Positions 25,022 through 34,680 of a stretch of DNA of 52,978 nt are shown here, piece after piece; position 1 is the first letter of the stretch, and the number at the start of each line of letters is the position of its first letter. The notes below the pieces were generated by a model. That model had not been told where the DNA came from. It did not search any database and saw nothing but the letters and a program-made list of their open reading frames with translations. Both the position numbers and the translations under genes were made by a program. This DNA comes from Gracilibacillus dipsosauri (GTDB lineage: Bacteria; Bacillota; Bacilli; Bacillales; Amphibacillaceae), in contig NZ_QGTD01000002.1 of the NCBI RefSeq assembly GCF_003176895.1, forward strand, positions 1-52,978. Reading direction: 5' to 3'.

Positions 25022-25645
25022 TTGATCCATTCCAAAAAAACATTCTCCAGCCATTTATCAACATCATTAGGAGAAATTCAGCTAAAAGGACCAATGACAG
25101 AAGAAGAATTGAAGCAATACCCATTGCATTCACGACTTGATTCCTTTCGTAAGGCTAATCAACAGCATCAAGCACTCATCGAAATTGCTAATCTTGAGGA
25201 AGGCCGAGTGAACGTTGCCATATCGGAAAAAGTAATTATTGGTTATGTGACATTTTTACACCCCGACCCTATTGAAAGATGGTCTACCTTTTATATGGAA
25301 AATTTATTAGAATTAGGAGCGATTGAAATAGCTCCTTCTTATCGTGGAATAGGATTGGGATCCAAGCTAATTGAGCTATCTGTTACTGATCCATTTATGG
25401 AAAATTACATCATTATTTCCACAGAATATTATTGGCATTGGGATTTGAACAATTCAAAGCTAAGTGTGTGGGATTATCGTAAGATTATGGAGAAAATGAT
25501 GTTTGCTGGTGGGCTAACCCCGGCCCCTACTAATGATCCAGAAATCATGGCACATCCTGCCAACTGTTTAATGGTTCGTATTGGAAAAAACGTAACAGAA
25601 AAAGATAGGAAGCTATTCGATCAATTAAGATTTTTAAATGCATAG
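25022..25645 (+). CDS. acuA: Protein acetyltransferase AcuA
   Basis: A GNAT-fold enzyme that, in B. subtilis, acetylates and inactivates acetyl-CoA synthetase AcsA. The 207 residues show GYVTFLHPDPIERW, the acetyl-CoA-binding region ELGAIEIAPSYRGIGLGSKL, and the AcuA-specific stretches ENYIIISTEYYWHWD and HPANCLMVRIGK. The frame opens at 24932, inside the preceding stop and terminator, which is not credible. GAGGTGATAC before the TTG at 25022 gives a start that matches the AcuA N-terminus. acuB follows 14 bases after the stop, so acuABC is one operon. Confidence 0.93.
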   Translation: MIHSKKTFSSHLSTSLGEIQLKGPMTEEELKQYPLHSRLDSFRKANQQHQALIEIANLEEGRVNVAISEKVIIGYVTFLHPDPIERWSTFYMENLLELGAIEIAPSYRGIGLGSKLIELSVTDPFMENYIIISTEYYWHWDLNNSKLSVWDYRKIMEKMMFAGGLTPAPTNDPEIMAHPANCLMVRIGKNVTEKDRKLFDQLRFLNA

Positions 25646-25659
25646 AAAGGATGGTAGCC

Positions 25660-26307
25660 ATGTTTGTCAAAGAAATTATGAAGAAAAAGGTAATCAGTCT
25701 CAAGAAGCATAATACCATTGCAGATGCATTGTCTTTATTACACAAGCATCACATTCGTCATATTCCAATCGTAGATGACGATCAACATTTGATAGGAATC
25801 GTATCAGATCGTGATATCCGTGATGCTAGTCCCTCTATACTTGACTCTGAGATTAATCAAGCATTATTAGACCACACCATTGATCAAATTATGTCATCAC
25901 CTGTTGTTACCACACACCCTGATGAACTGTTTGAAGAGGTGGCAAATATTTTTTACGAAAAGGAATTTGCGTGTGTCCCAGTTGTCCATCAAAAGAAATT
26001 AATTGGAATGGTCACAGAAAAAGACTTGCTCTATGCCTTTATACAATTAACCGGAACACAAGGACCAAGTACACGTTTAGAAATAAGGGTACCGGATCGA
26101 GTGGGTATACTTTCAGATGTAAGCACTTTCTTCTCCAAGCGCAATATTAAAATTGTTTCTGTGTACACCTATCCTACTCCACAGCAATCGGGCTTTAAAA
26201 TACTGGTGTTTCGGATTCAAACAATGAACCCAATGAATGTGATCCATGATATCAAACAGAGTAAGGAATTTGAAGTTGTGACACCAATGAGGGAGGATAA
26301 CGAATGA
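25660..26307 (+). CDS. acuB: AcuB, CBS-pair and ACT domain protein
   Basis: A 215-residue cytosolic protein of the acuABC operon whose precise role is not settled. It has two CBS motifs in tandem (residues 1-60 with IMKKKVISL, HIPIVDDDQHLIGIVSDRDI, and about 75-130 with IMSSPVVTTHPD, CVPVVHQKKLIGMVTEKDLL). A C-terminal ACT domain follows (RLEIRVPDRVGILSDVS). CBS pairs usually bind adenine nucleotides, so it may sense energy state. AAAGG is nine bases before the ATG at 25660; the ATG at 25651 abuts it and is rejected. Its stop overlaps the acuC start by four bases (ATGA). Confidence 0.92.
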   Translation: MFVKEIMKKKVISLKKHNTIADALSLLHKHHIRHIPIVDDDQHLIGIVSDRDIRDASPSILDSEINQALLDHTIDQIMSSPVVTTHPDELFEEVANIFYEKEFACVPVVHQKKLIGMVTEKDLLYAFIQLTGTQGPSTRLEIRVPDRVGILSDVSTFFSKRNIKIVSVYTYPTPQQSGFKILVFRIQTMNPMNVIHDIKQSKEFEVVTPMREDNE

Positions 26308-27464
26308 ACGCTTGTAAGGCAGCATTTGTTTACTCAGATGATTTTCTAGCCTATTCTTTCCATGAAAATCATCCCTTTAATCAAAAGAGAATTCTCTTGA
26401 CCAAAAAATTATTAGAAAATCACCATGCCCTTACTATAGATCAAGTGATTACTCCTCCTGTGGCAGAGGAAGAAGACATTTTATCCATTCATTCTCCAGA
26501 ATATATCCATGCAGTGAAACATGCTAGTAAACTCGAGCCTGTAGCTAATCAAGAGATTTATGGAATAGGGACAACAGATACCCCTATGTTTCAGAATATG
26601 TATGATGCCGCTAGACGAATAGTTGGTGGTAGTATAGAAGCTGCTAACCTTGTTCTAACAAACCAAGTAGATCATGCCTTGAATTTAGCGGGAGGACTTC
26701 ACCATGGCTTTCCGACACATGCATCTGGATTTTGTATATTAAATGATATTGCTATCACCATTCAATATATTCGTCAACATTATCACCTTAAAGTTTTATA
26801 TATTGATATAGACGCCCATCACGGTGACGGGGTACAGCACTGTTTCTATGATGATCCTAACGTCTGTACCGTTTCCTTTCACGAAACTGGCAGATATTTA
26901 TATCCAGGGACAGGGAAGATTAGTGAACGTGGGATAAAAAAAGGCTTTGGATATAGCTTTAATTTTCCATTAGATGCATTCACAGAAGATGATTCCTATT
27001 TACATACGTTTAACGAATCGATCGACAAAATTGCTAGTTATTTTCAGCCTGATATTATCGTGAGTCAGCACGGAACAGATACTCATTATCTAGATCCTTT
27101 AACACATATGCATACTACTATGAAAATCTATGAAACAATACCGAAAAAAATCCATCAGCTTGCTCAACAATATTGTGGTGGGAAGTGGGTAGCGCTTGGT
27201 GGTGGAGGGTATGATATTTGGCGAGTTGTTCCACGAGCTTGGGCACAGCTATGGAATATTATGCAGACAAACACTTCATTTTCTGGTGCCATCTCATCTG
27301 ATTGGATTGAAGAATGGCAAAAAGAAAGTCCAGTCACTTTACCTACTACTTGGCATGACTCATTGGAGAATTATAAAGCAATTCCACGAAGAAAGGAAAT
27401 TAGCGAATTTAATCGACAAGTGTTAGAGCAAGTCTTGAAATTTGTGGAAAACGCCAAAAACTAA
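26304..27464 (+). CDS. acuC: AcuC, histone deacetylase-family protein deacetylase
   Basis: A zinc-dependent deacetylase of the class I/II HDAC family; in B. subtilis it reactivates acetylated AcsA. The 386 residues keep the His-His pair in GGLHHGFPTHASGF, the zinc site in DIDAHHGDGVQ with the later Asp in SQHGTDTHYLDPL, and the GGGGYD glycine loop. The four-base ATGA overlap with acuB shows translational coupling. With AcuA it forms an acetylation switch, but the usual substrate gene acsA is not in this window. Confidence 0.94.
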   Translation: MNACKAAFVYSDDFLAYSFHENHPFNQKRILLTKKLLENHHALTIDQVITPPVAEEEDILSIHSPEYIHAVKHASKLEPVANQEIYGIGTTDTPMFQNMYDAARRIVGGSIEAANLVLTNQVDHALNLAGGLHHGFPTHASGFCILNDIAITIQYIRQHYHLKVLYIDIDAHHGDGVQHCFYDDPNVCTVSFHETGRYLYPGTGKISERGIKKGFGYSFNFPLDAFTEDDSYLHTFNESIDKIASYFQPDIIVSQHGTDTHYLDPLTHMHTTMKIYETIPKKIHQLAQQYCGGKWVALGGGGYDIWRVVPRAWAQLWNIMQTNTSFSGAISSDWIEEWQKESPVTLPTTWHDSLENYKAIPRRKEISEFNRQVLEQVLKFVENAKN

Positions 27465-27466
27465 AA

Positions 27467-27487
27467 AAGGATGCTCTAAGCATCCTT
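27467..27487 (-). terminator. Shared terminator of motS and acuC
   Basis: AAGGATGCT and AGCATCCTT pair around three bases. On the minus strand TTTTAGTTTTT follows, a strong end for motPS; on the plus strand the T-run is weak. The stem overlaps the motS stop codon. Confidence 0.85.
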
Positions 27488-28271
27488 ACTCTTTCGCATC
27501 TAATTCTAAGATCACCATTTCTACCCTTCTATTTTTACTCCAATTCTCTGGAGAATTATTTGGAACAACAGGGCGAGTGTCACCAAAACCGGCTGCGATA
27601 AATCGAGAGGAGTCAAAGTTATTATTCGCTAAGATATAGCGTATTACACTACTTGCCCTTGCAACCGATAATTCCCAGTTAGAAGGGTAACGATAGTTAG
27701 AGATAGGTCGATCATCCGTATGACCCTCCACTCTTACTTCGTTAGGAATATTGGAAATTAAGGTAGAAACTTTATCGAGAAAAGGTTTGGCAGGCTCAAG
27801 AACATCTGCTTCCCCTGTTTCGAACAACACATTCTCCTGTAGAACAAGAACAACACCTTGATCTGTTCTAGAAGCGGAAATAACATCATTCAAATTGTTT
27901 TCATTTAAGAATCTCTCGACCTCAGCTAACAATTCATCTAATGTATCTTTATTTTCCGTTATCTCTGCATTATGTACCTCTGGTGTTTCCTTCGGTTGAT
28001 CGGTCACATCATTCTTTTCTTCCATTTCATCATTTAGACCTTTAACCTCATTCATCGCATTTTCTTTTTCAACAATGGATGGCATGGAATCAAAAATATT
28101 TTCAGCTCTTAATGCTTCGGCAACCTTTTTGAATTTTTCAGCATCAATTTGGGACATAGTAAATAATAAGATAAAGAAGACTAGAATTAAAGTGACCATA
28201 TCAGAATACGTAACCATCCATTTTGGGGCACCTTTGTCAACAGATTTACGTCTTTCTCTATTACGCCTCAT
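27486..28271 (-). CDS. motS: Flagellar stator protein MotS (MotB family)
   Basis: The peptidoglycan-anchored half of the MotPS stator, which in Bacillus is Na+ driven. The 261 residues have a basic cytoplasmic start, one helix with the ion-carrying Asp in VTYSDMVTLILVFF near residue 23, an acidic linker (residues 60-115), and an OmpA-like peptidoglycan-binding domain with VEGHTDDRPIS and NWELSVARASSVIRY. Its start overlaps the end of motP by 11 bases. It lies downstream of ccpA, the motPS locus position in B. subtilis. Confidence 0.93.
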   Translation of the reverse strand: MRRNRERRKSVDKGAPKWMVTYSDMVTLILVFFILLFTMSQIDAEKFKKVAEALRAENIFDSMPSIVEKENAMNEVKGLNDEMEEKNDVTDQPKETPEVHNAEITENKDTLDELLAEVERFLNENNLNDVISASRTDQGVVLVLQENVLFETGEADVLEPAKPFLDKVSTLISNIPNEVRVEGHTDDRPISNYRYPSNWELSVARASSVIRYILANNNFDSSRFIAAGFGDTRPVVPNNSPENWSKNRRVEMVILELDAKE

Positions 28272-29079
28272 TGAAAGACTCCTCTACTAACTCTTCCACA
28301 TCTTCTTTTTTATTTTTTACTTTATCAGATAGAAATGCACTCAATTTCTCATTTAAAATTCTAGGATTCTGTCCAGATTGGACACCGATAACACCTTCGA
28401 TGATCACCTGTTTGATAAAAACTTCTTCATTTGTCTTTTCTTCTAATTTACCTGCCATTGGCAAAAATACAAGATTAGCTAATACAGATCCATAGAAAGT
28501 CGTAATAAGGGAAACTGCCATGCTCGGGCCAAGGGTTTCTGGGTCTTGTAAATTTTGTAGCATTAAAATTAAGCCAATTAATGTACCAATCATTCCCCAT
28601 GCTGGCGCGTATTCGCCCGCCTTTTCAATGATTAATCTTCCACGATAATGTCTATCTTCCATTGCATCAATTTCTGCATTCATAATGTCATTGATCACTT
28701 CTGGCTCAATTCCATCAATCGCTAGTAGAACCCCTTTTTTAATAAATGGATCTTCTACTTCTTCTAATTCATTTTCTAATGCTAGAAGCCCTTCTCTTCT
28801 AGCTCTTTCTGACAATCTTTCAAATAGTGTAATTAATTCTGCAAGATCATGGTCATTTCGTCTGAAGGTTTCTTGAAGAACATCTTTCGTTGTTTTGATT
28901 TGTTTAATATTAAAATTAACCAAAAGTGCAGCAACTAATCCTCCAAGAACGATAAGAACGGAAGACCCGTGAATAAAACCAACAAAGCCTCCCATTCCTC
29001 CACTTGATACAATTCCGAACATGATCATCATAAATCCTACCGTAATACCAATTGGTGTAAAAATGTCTCTCTTTTTCAT
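28261..29079 (-). CDS. motP: Flagellar stator protein MotP (MotA family)
   Basis: The four-helix partner of MotS in the ion-driven stator. The 272 residues show two N-terminal helices (ITVGFMMIMFGIVSSGG, VLIVLGGLVAALLV), a cytoplasmic loop that contacts the rotor (FRRNDHDLAELITLFERL), and a second helix pair that includes GEYAPAWGMIGTLIGLI and SLITTFYGSVLANLVF. AGGGAG precedes the ATG. It is separated from ccpA by 81 bases without a terminator, so read-through from ccpA is likely. Confidence 0.94.
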   Translation of the reverse strand: MKKRDIFTPIGITVGFMMIMFGIVSSGGMGGFVGFIHGSSVLIVLGGLVAALLVNFNIKQIKTTKDVLQETFRRNDHDLAELITLFERLSERARREGLLALENELEEVEDPFIKKGVLLAIDGIEPEVINDIMNAEIDAMEDRHYRGRLIIEKAGEYAPAWGMIGTLIGLILMLQNLQDPETLGPSMAVSLITTFYGSVLANLVFLPMAGKLEEKTNEEVFIKQVIIEGVIGVQSGQNPRILNEKLSAFLSDKVKNKKEDVEELVEESFNEA

Positions 29080-29160
29080 TTTTTTCTCTCCCTAAACTAT
29101 GAAAAGCATTAAAATATCTCACTAAAAAAGGAAAATTACATTACACCAATAGTATCGGCA

Positions 29161-30162
29161 TTAATTTTGTTTTGTTGAGTTTCTTTTGACAATTTGATGT
29201 GGTAAAACGACATTTTGTTCATCTACATTTTCTTTGTTCATAAATTTAGTAAGTAAACGCATAGCAACAGCACCGATATCATACATTGGCTGAACAACTG
29301 TTGTTAATGTTGGTCGAACCATTGTCGCAAGTCTCGTATTATCAAAACCAAATACTTCTACATCCTCTGGGACTTTTACCCCATTGTCTTGTAACCCGTG
29401 TATAATTCCTAAAGCAATCTCATCAGTTGCCGCAAAAACAGCCTTTGGATAATCCTTTAATTGAATAATTTGGTTTGCTGCTTGTACTCCAAATTCATAA
29501 GAAAATTCACCTTTTATTACATAATCTTCATTAACCGCTTGTTTTGCTTCGGTAATCGCTCGTTCATAACCTTTATATTTAAGCTCATTAACGACCGATT
29601 CTTCCTCCCCAGTTACGTAAATAGGATGCTTTGTCCCATTATTGATTAAGTGGGATGTCGCTTCAAATGCCGCTTGTTCATAATCAATATTAACCGATGG
29701 AATAGTCTCTGTCGCATCAATTGTAGCCGCAAGAGCAACTGGAACAGGTGATGTTTTTAGTTGTTGCACATGCTCTTCTGAAATGGTTGCTCCCATATAT
29801 ATGAGACCATCTACTTGTTTTTCAAACATTGTATTGATTAATCGAAGCTCTTTATCTTTATTTTGGTCAGAGTTACTTAAAATAATATTATACTTGTACA
29901 TTGTAGCAATATCATCAATTCCTCGTGCTAACTCAGAGAAAAAGATACTTGAGATGTCAGGGATAATAACTCCAACCGTTGTTGTCTTTTTACTTGCTAA
30001 ACCTCTTGCTACGGCATTTGGACGATATCCTAGCCGTTCAATCGTATTCAATACTTTTTTACGAGTAGCCGGTTTCACATTCGGATTACCATTCACTACT
30101 CTTGATACTGTAGCCATAGACACATTTGCTTCTCTTGCTACATCATAAATGGTTACATTCAT
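29161..30162 (-). CDS. ccpA: Catabolite control protein CcpA
   Basis: The global LacI/GalR-type regulator of carbon catabolite control; it binds cre boxes with HPr phosphorylated on Ser46. The 333 residues are full length. The N-terminal helix-turn-helix is [20 protein letters not shown], followed by the hinge helix region with [16 protein letters not shown] and a periplasmic-binding-protein-like core ([20 protein letters not shown]). GGAGG precedes the ATG. In B. subtilis it lies in an aroA-ccpA-motPS unit; here a terminator and a long gap separate it from the DAHP synthase gene. Candidate targets lie in this same window. Confidence 0.96.
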   Translation of the reverse strand: MNVTIYDVAREANVSMATVSRVVNGNPNVKPATRKKVLNTIERLGYRPNAVARGLASKKTTTVGVIIPDISSIFFSELARGIDDIATMYKYNIILSNSDQNKDKELRLINTMFEKQVDGLIYMGATISEEHVQQLKTSPVPVALAATIDATETIPSVNIDYEQAAFEATSHLINNGTKHPIYVTGEEESVVNELKYKGYERAITEAKQAVNEDYVIKGEFSYEFGVQAANQIIQLKDYPKAVFAATDEIALGIIHGLQDNGVKVPEDVEVFGFDNTRLATMVRPTLTTVVQPMYDIGAVAMRLLTKFMNKENVDEQNVVLPHQIVKRNSTKQN

Positions 30163-30605
30163 TTTCTAAACCTCCAAAAATTATTAGTTTCATTAGTATA
30201 TTTTTTCATCATCCATTACTAGTATTTATTCCACGAATTAAAACCAGTCCAAAAAGGATAGTATATCATTACTATTATAACAAAACTCATAGATTAATTT
30301 ACAATATTTCGCATAAAATTCGATTTTTTTTCATATTATTCTAGCTTAAAGTATGATGAATTTCTCAAAAAAACAAGTATCCTATAAATAAATTATTTCC
30401 CTAAAGCTCGTTATCAAAACCTATGAATGCAAAAATTTTAAAGGATATACTGTTAATTTCCAGTATACACGATCCTATCCAAACTATACGACAATAAGTA
30501 TCAAAATACGCAAATATATGTCATTATTGTTATATACTTAGCTTCCTACCAACATTCGTATCTTTAACTACAATGCTTAAAGCTTTTATACTTTACATGC
30601 ATTGA
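30163..30605. other. AT-rich gap before ccpA
   Basis: This 440-base stretch carries no gene. Upstream of ccpA on the minus strand TTGTAA (30304-30299) and TATAAT (30279-30274) are 19 bases apart, a weak promoter candidate. A perfect TATACTG/CAGTATA inverted repeat (30446-30452 and 30461-30467) could be an operator. Nothing else convincing is seen. Confidence 0.4.
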
Positions 30606-30641
30606 AAAACCTCTTGCAGTCTTATTCATGCAAGAGGTTTT
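30606..30641 (-). terminator. Terminator of the DAHP synthase gene
   Basis: AAAACCTCTTGCA and TGCAAGAGGTTTT form a perfect 13-bp stem around ten bases, followed on the minus strand by a short T-run. It is 65 bases after the stop codon. Confidence 0.88.
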
Positions 30642-30706
30642 GCTCTGTCTTAAATTCAAGTATCACGTAAATAGAAGATGAACTTTTTCATGCAGATGCA
30701 AATCGT

Positions 30707-31774
30707 TTATTTTCTTTGCAATAACTCATTCATAAAGTTATGGAATGTTGGAATATCCATTTGCTGTGCGGAATCAGATAGAGCAACAGCAGGATCAGGA
30801 TGCACCTCTGCCATCACACCATCAGCACCAATCGCAAGCGCTGCTTTTGCTGCTGGCAGCAATAAGTCTCTTCTACCTGTAGAGTGTGTAACATCCACCA
30901 TTACTGGTAAATGTGTCTCTTGTTTTAGAATAGGTACTGCTGTTATATCTAAAGTATTTCTTGTTGCTTTTTCATATGTTCTTATACCACGCTCACAAAG
31001 AATAATTTGTCCATTCCCTTTAGAATTAATATATTCCGCAGCATTAATAAAATCAGAAATCGTAGCGGACATTCCGCGTTTTAATAATACGGGCTTATTG
31101 GTCTCTCCTGCCGCTTTCAATAATTCAAAGTTTTGCATGTTACGAGCACCAATTTGAATTACGTCAATATAATTAATGGCTTCTTCGATATGAGCAGGAT
31201 TGACAATTTCACTTACGACCGCTAAACCATATTCGTCTGATACGCGTTTTAATATTTCTAAGCCCTCAAATCCTAACCCTTGGAAATCATATGGGGAGGT
31301 TCTAGGTTTAAATGCTCCACCTCGGATCAACTTCAAACCCTCTTCTTTAATGGCGCTAGCTACTTCCGCAACTTGTTCGTAGCTTTCTACCGCACATGGT
31401 CCGAAGATGAAATGTTGATTACCATCACCAAATTTGTCGCCATTTATATCAATAACAGTATCTTCTGCTTTCTTTTTACGGGAAACAAGCAATGCCTTTG
31501 AATGGTCATCCTCTTGTAATTCTAAACCAGCTTTAAAGATCTCTTTGAACAAATGAACAATTGTTGAATTTTCAAATGGTCCATTATTATTTTTAGTAAT
31601 TAGATTTAGCATATCTCGCTCACGGACTGGGTCATAGCTACGATTTGCCCCTTGTTTTTCCTTTACTTGACCAGTTTCTTTCACTAGTTCAGCACGTTTA
31701 TTAATTAACTCTAGTATTTCTAAGTTTATTTCATCAAGCTTTGTTCGCAGCTGATCCAATTGTTCATTACTCAT
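30707..31774 (-). CDS. aroA: Bifunctional DAHP synthase/chorismate mutase
   Basis: The symbol follows B. subtilis usage. The enzyme condenses phosphoenolpyruvate and erythrose 4-phosphate, the first step of the shikimate pathway. The N-terminal 85 residues are an AroQ-type chorismate mutase helix bundle ([36 protein letters not shown]) that mediates feedback control by chorismate and prephenate. The rest is a type I-beta DAHP synthase barrel with [42 protein letters not shown] and [25 protein letters not shown] precedes the ATG. It ends its own transcript before ccpA. Confidence 0.95.
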   Translation of the reverse strand: MSNEQLDQLRTKLDEINLEILELINKRAELVKETGQVKEKQGANRSYDPVRERDMLNLITKNNNGPFENSTIVHLFKEIFKAGLELQEDDHSKALLVSRKKKAEDTVIDINGDKFGDGNQHFIFGPCAVESYEQVAEVASAIKEEGLKLIRGGAFKPRTSPYDFQGLGFEGLEILKRVSDEYGLAVVSEIVNPAHIEEAINYIDVIQIGARNMQNFELLKAAGETNKPVLLKRGMSATISDFINAAEYINSKGNGQIILCERGIRTYEKATRNTLDITAVPILKQETHLPVMVDVTHSTGRRDLLLPAAKAALAIGADGVMAEVHPDPAVALSDSAQQMDIPTFHNFMNELLQRK

Positions 31775-31927
31775 TATAAATCCCCCTACTTCTATTATAA
31801 ATTACTATGTTATAATTTTTATATAATTAGGGATAATTATAGCTAAAATTTTTCGTCTTGTCACCAGTTAGTTATAATATTTTTAGATAATTTAAAATTT
31901 TTTACATAACAGAGAGGAAAAACGTCT

Positions 31928-34057
31928 ATGTCTGATCAAATGTTTGCACTTGATATTGGAACAAGATCTGTAGTTGGATTATTGATGGAGAAAGTGGATA
32001 ATCAATACCAATTACTAGATTATTATGTCATTGAACATGAAGAACGGTCCATGCTAGATGGCCAAATCCATGATATCGTATCTGTATCTAATGTCATACA
32101 ACGAGTAAAATCACACCTGGAACAAAAGCATGGTATAACACTAAACAAGGCTTGTGTTGCCGCAGCCGGAAGAGCCTTAAAAACAAAAAGAACACATACC
32201 ACAAAAAATATTGTGAAACAGCCTTTATTAAATGAAGAGGATGTATTATTTTTAGAACTCGATGCGGTTCAAAAGGCTCAATATCAATTAGCAGAGGAAA
32301 AGTCTACGGATAAAGAAAATGATTACTATTGTGTCGGTTATTCTGTTTTGAAATATTACATTGATCAAGAAGAGATTGGCTCCTTAATTGATCAACAAGG
32401 CGATGAGGCAATGGTAGAAATTATTGCTACATTTTTACCGAGAATTGTGGTGGAATCATTGCTTTCTGCATTGCATCGCGCTAATCTTCAATTAGAGGCT
32501 TTAACTCTAGAGCCAATCGCTGCCATACATGTGTTAATCCCTCCGTCAATGCGTCGATTAAATGTAGCATTGGTGGATATTGGCGCAGGGACAAGTGATA
32601 TTGCTCTTACGTCTGAAGGTGCAGTTACCGCTTATGGCATGGTTCCAAAGGCTGGTGATGAAATCACGGAAGCGATTAGTGATCATTATTTGCTCGATTT
32701 CAACCAGGCAGAAGTTTTCAAAAAGGAAATAACGAAGCATAAAACGGCAAAGGTACAAGATATTCTAGGCTTTGAACAAGAGGTAAGCTACAAAGATTTA
32801 GCAGAGGTTATAAGTCCTGCTGTAGACAATCTGACAAATGCACTAGCGGAAGAAATGCTCACATTAAACGGAACGCCACCTAAGGCTGTTATGCTTGTCG
32901 GTGGTGGAAGTCAGACGCCGGAGCTTGCTATTCGACTAGCCAATAAATTGAAGCTCCCTTCCAATCGAGTAGCAATTAGAGGAGTAGATGCGATTACTCT
33001 ACTAAAACAAAATGATGATATGCCGATTGGCCCTGAATTTATTACGCCAATCGGCATAGCGATCGCAGCTAAACAGAACCCAGTTCATTATGTTACTCTT
33101 ACAGTAAATGATCGTACCATACGGCTTTTTGAGATGAAGCAATTAACTGTCGCAGATTCCTTACTTGCTGCAGGCATTCAGGTTCAAAAACTTTACGGTC
33201 GACCAGGAATGGCATATATGATTGATTTTAACGGCAAACAGATGACGCTACCGGGAAGCTTTGGACAAGGCCCAACTATTTATGTTAATCAACAGAAAGC
33301 AACCATTGATACGATCATCCATGATGGTGACAATATTACGATAACAAAGGGAGTGGACGGGACAAGCCCTGAAATGACAATAGGCGAGTTTATTGGCCAA
33401 CCAACTCCTATCACTATTTATTTCAATCAGAAAGAACAACACCTATCCCCGCGAATCTTTGTAAATCAGAAAAAAGTTGGTGCGGATTATCTGCTCCAGG
33501 ATGGGGATCAAGTGAGTTTCAAACAACAGTTTAAGGTACAAGATGTCCTAAAGGATAATAGGATAGACAAAGACATTAATAATTCCTTCATTATTTGGGT
33601 GAATAATGAACAAATGCTCTTAAAAGATTATAGTAAGAAGCTAGTTATTAATGGAAAGCCTGCTAGTAAAGAGCAATCGATTAAAAATGGTGATCGAATC
33701 GATTTGATCTCTAACGATCATCCACTGTTAGAGGATATTCTCTTGAAATTAAATATTCCAACAGAGAAAACGATTACTGTTACTTATAATCATGAGCCTC
33801 TGGTTCTAACGAAATCGTTCATTAAAGTGAGTCGAAATGGAAAGGCAATTGAAAAAAATGCTAGGATAAATGATCAAGACAAGTTAGAAGTTACAGAATT
33901 AAAGGAAGAGCCCTTTCTATTTCAAGATATTTTCCGCCACATATCCCTTGACTTAGCCAATGTAAAAGGCAAAGTCATATTGAGAAAAAATGGAGAAAAA
34001 GTTTCCTTTTTAGATGAATTAAAAGCCAATGATGAAATAGAAATAATATTGGACTAA
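31928..34057 (+). CDS. FtsA/PilM-like ATPase with repeated C-terminal module
   Basis: A 709-residue protein annotated in relatives as FtsA-like or PilM-like; the function is not established. The N-terminal ~360 residues are an actin-fold ATPase with FALDIGTRSVVGLLME (phosphate 1), VALVDIGAGTSDIAL (phosphate 2) and VMLVGGGSQTPELA (adenosine), with an SHS2-like insert. The C-terminal half holds five related segments near residues 451, 510, 571, 632 and 683, each with the pattern V-N/G-x then, about ten residues on, I-x-DGD-x-I, suggesting small all-beta domains. No membrane helix or FtsA amphipathic tail is obvious. AGAGG precedes the ATG. It is divergent from the DAHP synthase gene. Confidence 0.75.
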   Translation: MSDQMFALDIGTRSVVGLLMEKVDNQYQLLDYYVIEHEERSMLDGQIHDIVSVSNVIQRVKSHLEQKHGITLNKACVAAAGRALKTKRTHTTKNIVKQPLLNEEDVLFLELDAVQKAQYQLAEEKSTDKENDYYCVGYSVLKYYIDQEEIGSLIDQQGDEAMVEIIATFLPRIVVESLLSALHRANLQLEALTLEPIAAIHVLIPPSMRRLNVALVDIGAGTSDIALTSEGAVTAYGMVPKAGDEITEAISDHYLLDFNQAEVFKKEITKHKTAKVQDILGFEQEVSYKDLAEVISPAVDNLTNALAEEMLTLNGTPPKAVMLVGGGSQTPELAIRLANKLKLPSNRVAIRGVDAITLLKQNDDMPIGPEFITPIGIAIAAKQNPVHYVTLTVNDRTIRLFEMKQLTVADSLLAAGIQVQKLYGRPGMAYMIDFNGKQMTLPGSFGQGPTIYVNQQKATIDTIIHDGDNITITKGVDGTSPEMTIGEFIGQPTPITIYFNQKEQHLSPRIFVNQKKVGADYLLQDGDQVSFKQQFKVQDVLKDNRIDKDINNSFIIWVNNEQMLLKDYSKKLVINGKPASKEQSIKNGDRIDLISNDHPLLEDILLKLNIPTEKTITVTYNHEPLVLTKSFIKVSRNGKAIEKNARINDQDKLEVTELKEEPFLFQDIFRHISLDLANVKGKVILRKNGEKVSFLDELKANDEIEIILD

Positions 34058-34075
34058 TCAGGATAGAACTTCTTC

Positions 34076-34168
34076 CATTCGCTCCTCCTTTAGCGGATGC
34101 GTTAGCTTTTCTTATACTTTAGACTCAAAATTTTCACATCATCACATTACTTACTGCACTAACGTATA
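34076..34168 (-). repeat. Dispersed intergenic hairpin repeat, copy 2
   Basis: This matches 4739-4850 with blocks CATTCGCTC, GTTAGCTTTTCTTATACTTT, CAAAATTTT and CGTATA in the same order and orientation, with a gap of about 20 bases in one segment. The hairpin is kept here as CATCCGCT with AGCGAATG, although the sequence changes between copies. It lies between the convergent FtsA-like gene and ytxH, directly next to the terminator. Confidence 0.85.
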
Positions 34169-34181
34169 AACCAAAAAATAT

Positions 34182-34204
34182 CCCGGACTTAGATAAAGTC
34201 CGGG
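34182..34204 (-). terminator. Terminator of ytxGH
   Basis: CCCGGACTT and AAGTCCGGG pair perfectly around five bases; on the minus strand ATATTTTTTGG follows. It may also end the FtsA-like gene transcript. Confidence 0.88.
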
Positions 34205-34228
34205 TAACTATTTATAAAAGTCTATTTC

Positions 34229-34663
34229 TTAAATGTTTGTTGCATTCTCTTCTGATTCTATTTCTCGCGCTGCTTCATCAATAGCTTGAGCTACCTCTTC
34301 AGCAGCTTTTTCTGGATCATCTTCATTTTTCATTTTATCTTGGATCGTAGCTTTTGTTTCTTTTAATTTTTTCGTAATGTCTTGTGACTTCTCAGATACT
34401 ACTCTTCCTATACTCTCTGATTGATCTTTTGCATAACTCTTCCATTCATTTCCTTTTTCATAGGCTACACCTTTTAATTCGTTTGCACGTTCTTTTACAT
34501 AATGCGCACCTTGATTTAAATCCCCACGTAGCTCTTTACCTGATTTCGGTGCAAAAATTAGTGCTAATGATGCTCCGACAATTCCCCCAATCAGAGAGCC
34601 AATTAAAAAATCCTTACTATTAATGTTTTTGTTGTCTTCATAATTGTTTGATTGATTTGTCAT
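34229..34663 (-). CDS. ytxH: YtxH-like general stress protein
   Basis: A 144-residue protein of the YtxH family. The conserved N-terminal segment DFLIGSLIGGIVGASLALIF followed by APKSGKELR is one short membrane-associated stretch with the family hallmark. A long charged, helical, LEA-like region rich in Lys, Glu and Ala (KKLKETKATIQDKMK) follows. In B. subtilis ytxGHJ is controlled by sigma-B and sigma-H; the role is unknown. GGAGG is eight bases before the ATG at 34663, so the TTG two codons earlier is rejected. It is co-transcribed with ytxG; no ytxJ follows. Confidence 0.88.
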   Translation of the reverse strand: MTNQSNNYEDNKNINSKDFLIGSLIGGIVGASLALIFAPKSGKELRGDLNQGAHYVKERANELKGVAYEKGNEWKSYAKDQSESIGRVVSEKSQDITKKLKETKATIQDKMKNEDDPEKAAEEVAQAIDEAAREIESEENATNI

Positions 34664-34680
34664 TTCCAATTCCTCCTATA

